8,644 nt of DNA from positions 1 to 8,644 of the forward strand of contig JAJPXW010000352.1 of NCBI GenBank assembly GCA_021205255.1. The letters run 5' to 3'. Positions 6,179 to 8,644 of the stretch are shown here, one piece after another. Origin of the DNA: Burkholderiales bacterium. Lineage in GTDB: Bacteria > Pseudomonadota > Gammaproteobacteria > Burkholderiales > Burkholderiaceae_F. The translations under genes and the position numbers were made by a program. Under the pieces are notes generated by a model. That model was not told where the DNA came from. It made no database searches and saw nothing but the letters and a program-made list of their open reading frames with translations. The stretch's first letter is position 1. Each line of letters begins with the position of its first letter.

Positions 6179-6997
6179 ATGAACGTCTTTATTACCGGTG
6201 CATCAAGTGGAATTGGAGCTGCTTTAGCTAGAGAGTTTGCACAAAGAGGAGCAACACTCGGTCTGGTAGCTCGTGACAAAGAAAAACTAGAGAAACTCAT
6301 AGCTACTTTTCCTAGGCCTGATCTTTGCACGCCAATTATTTGCGATGTTACAGACCGAGATGAATTGATTAAGAAAGCCCGGGAGTTCGACAAGCAATGT
6401 GGAGGGGTAGATATCGTCATAGCCGATGCTGGAATATCTATGGGAGTAAAGACGCAGTATTACGAAGATTTGGAAATGTTCGATAAAGTTTTCCAGACTA
6501 ACGTCCTTGCTATGGCTACAACTTTCCATGCATTCCTTCCGGAAATGATTGAAAGAAAGCGTGGAACTCTCGTTGGTATTGCTAGCGTTGCAGGAATTCG
6601 AGGGCTACCAGGCAGTGAAGCATATTGCGCCAGCAAGTCGGCAGTCATCACTTATTGCGAAAGTCTGCGCATTGAAATGAAAAAATATGGCATCGATGTA
6701 CTGACTATCTCTCCCGGATTTGTGAAGACGCCGCTGACTGCTGGCAATCCTTACAAGATGCCTTTTATTTTGACTCCGGAAGAGTTTGCCGAAAGAGCAA
6801 TAAAAGCGATCTTGGCAAAAAAGAGCTACACCACTATTCCATGGCAGATGGGGTGTTTATCCAAGATTATGCGCATTATTCCAAACAGCCTATTTGACAA
6901 AATTCTTTCCCATCGAAAGCAAAAGCCAAGGAAGCATCTTTCAGACCAGACTTCTAATAAAACGGACGAGCACGACACTCCGAAAGCCGATGGTTGA
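6179..6997 (+). CDS. Short-chain dehydrogenase/reductase (SDR) family oxidoreductase
   Basis: This is a classical SDR on a Rossmann fold; substrate unknown. The cofactor motif T-G-A-S-S-G-I-G is at 6-13. Arg32-Asp33 after the second strand (L-V-A-R-D) suggests NADP(H), as Arg there usually contacts the 2'-phosphate. C-D-V (55-57) fits the adenine-ring Asp. The usual N-A-G is D-A-G here (83-85). The catalytic tetrad is complete: Asn108, Ser136, Tyr149 and Lys153 (Y-C-A-S-K). P-G-F-V-K-T (179-184) follows. At 272 residues it is slightly long, because a basic then polar tail (about 244-272) extends past the fold; a hydrophobic, basic region (226-247) may lie on the membrane. AAAGGAAA precedes the ATG by a good spacing, and a 6-bp hairpin (6147-6164) sits just before it. 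A terminator separates it from dsbA, but SDR genes commonly follow dsbA in Burkholderiales. Confidence 0.9.
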   Translation: MNVFITGASSGIGAALAREFAQRGATLGLVARDKEKLEKLIATFPRPDLCTPIICDVTDRDELIKKAREFDKQCGGVDIVIADAGISMGVKTQYYEDLEMFDKVFQTNVLAMATTFHAFLPEMIERKRGTLVGIASVAGIRGLPGSEAYCASKSAVITYCESLRIEMKKYGIDVLTISPGFVKTPLTAGNPYKMPFILTPEEFAERAIKAILAKKSYTTIPWQMGCLSKIMRIIPNSLFDKILSHRKQKPRKHLSDQTSNKTDEHDTPKADG

Positions 6998-7050
6998 CCG
7001 AGAAGGATATTCGGATTTGTTTATATAGAAAAGCCTTGATTTCTGAACCT

Positions 7051-7083
7051 AATGCGACGGACTTTAAATAGACCCGTCGCATT
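7051..7083. terminator. Hairpin between convergent genes, possible bidirectional terminator
   Basis: AATGCGACGG (7051-7060) and CCGTCGCATT (7074-7083) form a perfect 10-bp stem with a 13-nt AT-rich loop, between the SDR gene (+) and the Sel1-repeat gene (-). The position suits a shared terminator, but neither strand has a real T-run behind the stem (ATTTACG on +, ATTAGG on -). Transcript 3'-end protection or Rho-dependent termination are alternatives. Confidence 0.5.
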
Positions 7084-7086
7084 TAC

Positions 7087-7100
7087 GTCTATCGATAGAC
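7087..7100. repeat. Perfect 14-bp palindrome overlapping an alternative stem
   Basis: GTCTATCGATAGAC is a perfect palindrome 3 bp past the convergent-gene hairpin. Its left half also matches ATAGAC at 7068-7073, in the loop of that hairpin, so GTCTAT can pair either way. It could extend the termination structure for the minus-strand Sel1 gene, which ends 26 bp away, or bind a dimeric protein. The function is unknown. Confidence 0.6.
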
Positions 7101-7125
7101 AGTAATTTAACAAACCCGTTCTTTT

Positions 7126-7701
7126 TTAATAGGCAGAGTTCTTGAATTTCTCTAGAGCCTTACAACTTCGTTCATCGGTTTGGTCACAGCCCTTGGAAAA
7201 GAAAACTCTAGCGTTTGCATAAGATTGAGTAACCCCATGTCCTTCGGCATAAAGAACGCCTAGATGGTAGCAGCCCGGACCCCAACCAAGATTGCAGGAC
7301 TTTTCAAAGAGCTCCCTTGCCTTGTCGTAGGATCTACCCACTCCTTTGCCATCGGCATAGAGAAGACCGAGCTGTTCACAAGCCACAATTTCATCGGCAT
7401 TGCAGGCATCAGTAAAAATTCCTAAGGCTTTCTTATAGTCTTTTTCCACACCTTGACCATAGGCGTAAAGGACACCAAGAATTGTGCAAGCAGGAGCACT
7501 TTTAAGGTCACATCCTTTTTGCGCATATGTCCTGGCTTTCTCAAAATCTACTTTTACCCCTTCTCCTTGGTAAAAAGCCTGTGCTGCGTTAAAGCAGCTT
7601 GCTGCATTATTAGCTTCATCACATTCTTTTACTGCTGTCTCTGTACTGGCAAAGCAATTGGAAATCAGCAATGCCAATAAAGGAATTGTCCAAAATTTCA
7701 T
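7126..7701 (-). CDS. Secreted cysteine-paired Sel1-repeat protein, Hcp-like
   Basis: This 191-residue protein has a signal peptide (hydrophobic core about 5-15, likely cleavage near 18-20 after C-F-A-S). A Cys at 16 follows I-S-N, which does not fit the usual lipobox, so a lipoprotein is less likely. The rest is Sel1/TPR-like helical repeats with G-V-L-Y-A-x-G-x-G-V cores. Cysteines pair at 27/36, 64/72, 100/108, 136/144 and 172/180. From the second repeat on, spacing is C-x7-C with an exact 36-residue period, as in Helicobacter cysteine-rich proteins (Hcp), where each pair forms a disulfide. It is probably periplasmic or secreted and needs DsbA. Such repeats mediate protein contacts; the partner is unknown, and though some Hcp proteins were reported to bind penicillin, no enzyme site is evident here. 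AGAGGA precedes the ATG. It begins 24 bp after metC on the same strand, so co-transcription is likely. Confidence 0.9.
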   Translation of the reverse strand: MKFWTIPLLALLISNCFASTETAVKECDEANNAASCFNAAQAFYQGEGVKVDFEKARTYAQKGCDLKSAPACTILGVLYAYGQGVEKDYKKALGIFTDACNADEIVACEQLGLLYADGKGVGRSYDKARELFEKSCNLGWGPGCYHLGVLYAEGHGVTQSYANARVFFSKGCDQTDERSCKALEKFKNSAY

Positions 7702-7725
7702 AATGATTTCCTCTAAAGAATGTGC

Positions 7726-8643
7726 TTAGATATCGAAAATTCCAAGGAACTTCTTTTTCTCTTTTGGTTTTTCTTCGTCCACTGGTTGCGGCTTAGCCCT
7801 TGTCTCTTCAAAAGCCTGGTTAAGGTCTTGGATTAAATCATTTGTATCTTCCAAACAAACTGAAATTCTGATTGTCTTTGGGAAGTGAGCTTCCGTGTCC
7901 TCTGACCTTTCTCCGTAACTTCTAATCATGAGGCTTTCGTATCCGCCCCAGGAATAGCCGAGTCCAAAGAGTTTTACGCTGTCGAGCAACTTATCGATCT
8001 GCTCATCGGTCATGCTGTCTTTAAGCTTTACACCAAAAACTCCAGTGGCTCCAGTAAAGTCTCTCTTCCAGATTTCATAGCCAGGATCATTTACATCGGC
8101 TGGCCACAAGATTTTTTCGACTTCAGGTTGCTGCTTCAACCATTCAACTATTTGTTTAGCCGATTTGTAGACTGCCTCTGTTCTAACTTTCATGGAACGA
8201 AGACCGCGATGTGCAAGATAAATAGTATCTGGGGATGCATATTGACCAAAAGCGTAGGCAGCCTTCATCATAGGAATAAAAGCTTTTTCATTGCAAGAAA
8301 CAGTGGCTAATAAAATATCGGAGTGACCACCTATATATTTAGTGGCGGCTTGGATTTCTACATCGACTCCAATTTTCAGCGGATTAAAAAACAGTGGGGT
8401 TGCCCAAGTGTTGTCAATCAAGGTCCAGATATTGTGCTTCTTAGCGACTTCCACAATTGCAGGCACATCTTGCATTTCAAAAGAATGGGAGCCTGGGCTT
8501 TCCATAAAGATAACTTTAGTGTTGGGCTTTACTAATTCTTCAATACCCGCACCAATAGTCGGTACGTAAAATTCGACTTCAACACCTAGCTTTGCTAAAT
8601 AATGGCTTAGGAACTCGCGGGTCGTCCCGTTCTCGGAATCCGT
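7726..8643 (-). CDS. metC: Cystathionine beta-lyase MetC (partial, start beyond right edge)
   Basis: This PLP enzyme cleaves cystathionine to homocysteine, pyruvate and ammonia in methionine synthesis. The frame is open to the right edge: 305 residues are visible of about 390 expected, so roughly the first 85-90 are missing. Numbering from the first visible codon, I-G-A-G-I-E (30-35) and E-S-P-G-S (48-52) are typical of MetC. Asp77 in L-I-D-N-T-W would contact the PLP ring nitrogen. Lys102 in A-T-K-Y-I-G-G-H-S-D is the Schiff-base lysine. S-W-G-G-Y-E-S-L (231-238) is characteristic of MetC rather than MetB, and Arg259 (T-I-R-I-S) is the substrate-carboxylate Arg. The C-terminus carries an added Pro/Lys/Glu-rich tail of about 20 residues ending F-L-G-I-F-D-I. 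It sits 24 bp upstream of the Hcp-like gene. A related Cys/Met-metabolism lyase is possible but less likely. Confidence 0.93.
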   Translation of the reverse strand, partial: TDSENGTTREFLSHYLAKLGVEVEFYVPTIGAGIEELVKPNTKVIFMESPGSHSFEMQDVPAIVEVAKKHNIWTLIDNTWATPLFFNPLKIGVDVEIQAATKYIGGHSDILLATVSCNEKAFIPMMKAAYAFGQYASPDTIYLAHRGLRSMKVRTEAVYKSAKQIVEWLKQQPEVEKILWPADVNDPGYEIWKRDFTGATGVFGVKLKDSMTDEQIDKLLDSVKLFGLGYSWGGYESLMIRSYGERSEDTEAHFPKTIRISVCLEDTNDLIQDLNQAFEETRAKPQPVDEEKPKEKKKFLGIFDI

Positions 8644-8644
8644 C

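Noticed and set aside
7126..7701. Sel1-repeat protein considered as a lipoprotein
   Set aside because: The residues before Cys16 are I-S-N, and Asn at -1 does not fit the lipobox; an ordinary signal peptide fits better.
8323..8569. Plus-strand ORFs over metC
   Set aside because: They lie wholly within the conserved MetC frame on the other strand and resemble no known protein.
1..8644. Search for a CRISPR array, prophage, toxin-antitoxin or defence island
   Set aside because: No direct-repeat array, phage genes, paired toxin-antitoxin ORFs or defence proteins were seen. Apart from the left-edge transposase-like fragment, the content is housekeeping.

Overview
The window looks like ordinary chromosomal housekeeping DNA from a betaproteobacterium of the Burkholderiales, most likely a low-GC Sutterellaceae-type gut lineage. 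The inference rests on three things. The gene order argS, SPOR-domain protein, dsbA, short-chain dehydrogenase is typical of Burkholderiales. The ArgS has beta-type sequence blocks with a canonical KMSK. The DNA is clearly AT-richer than in most of that order. The species cannot be fixed from the sequence alone.

Layout, left to right. Positions 1-542 (+) hold the C-terminal half of a protein resembling ISAs1-family transposases, cut by the window edge and missing key motif residues. Positions 543-925 are a gene-free stretch with no confident feature. A minus-strand block follows: two small adjacent membrane proteins of unknown function (1795-1490 and 1471-1100), then tRNA-Tyr(GTA) (1072-987) and a Rho-independent terminator (978-962), with a second hairpin behind it. 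A 220-bp divergent intergenic region separates this block from the plus-strand cluster: folE2 (GTP cyclohydrolase IB, folate pathway), argS (arginyl-tRNA synthetase with an unusual internal insertion), an FtsN-like SPOR protein, a hairpin, dsbA (periplasmic thiol oxidase) and a strong terminator. A separately started SDR-family oxidoreductase gene follows. Its end converges on a minus-strand pair: metC (cystathionine beta-lyase, start beyond the right edge) and, 24 bp downstream, a secreted cysteine-paired Sel1-repeat (Hcp-like) protein. The convergent gap holds a perfect 10-bp stem hairpin and an overlapping 14-bp palindrome.

How the genes fit together. folE2 and argS are metabolic and translation genes that appear to share a transcript. 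The SPOR protein and DsbA act in the cell envelope. The Hcp-like protein, with five regularly spaced cysteine pairs, is a plausible DsbA substrate encoded about 1.1 kb away. I found no CRISPR array, phage, toxin-antitoxin or defence system, and nothing that amounts to a clearly new system. The most useful second looks are the degenerate transposase-like protein, the ArgS insertion, the terminator-like leader before dsbA, the interleaved inverted repeats at 7051-7100, and the two orphan membrane proteins ahead of tRNA-Tyr.
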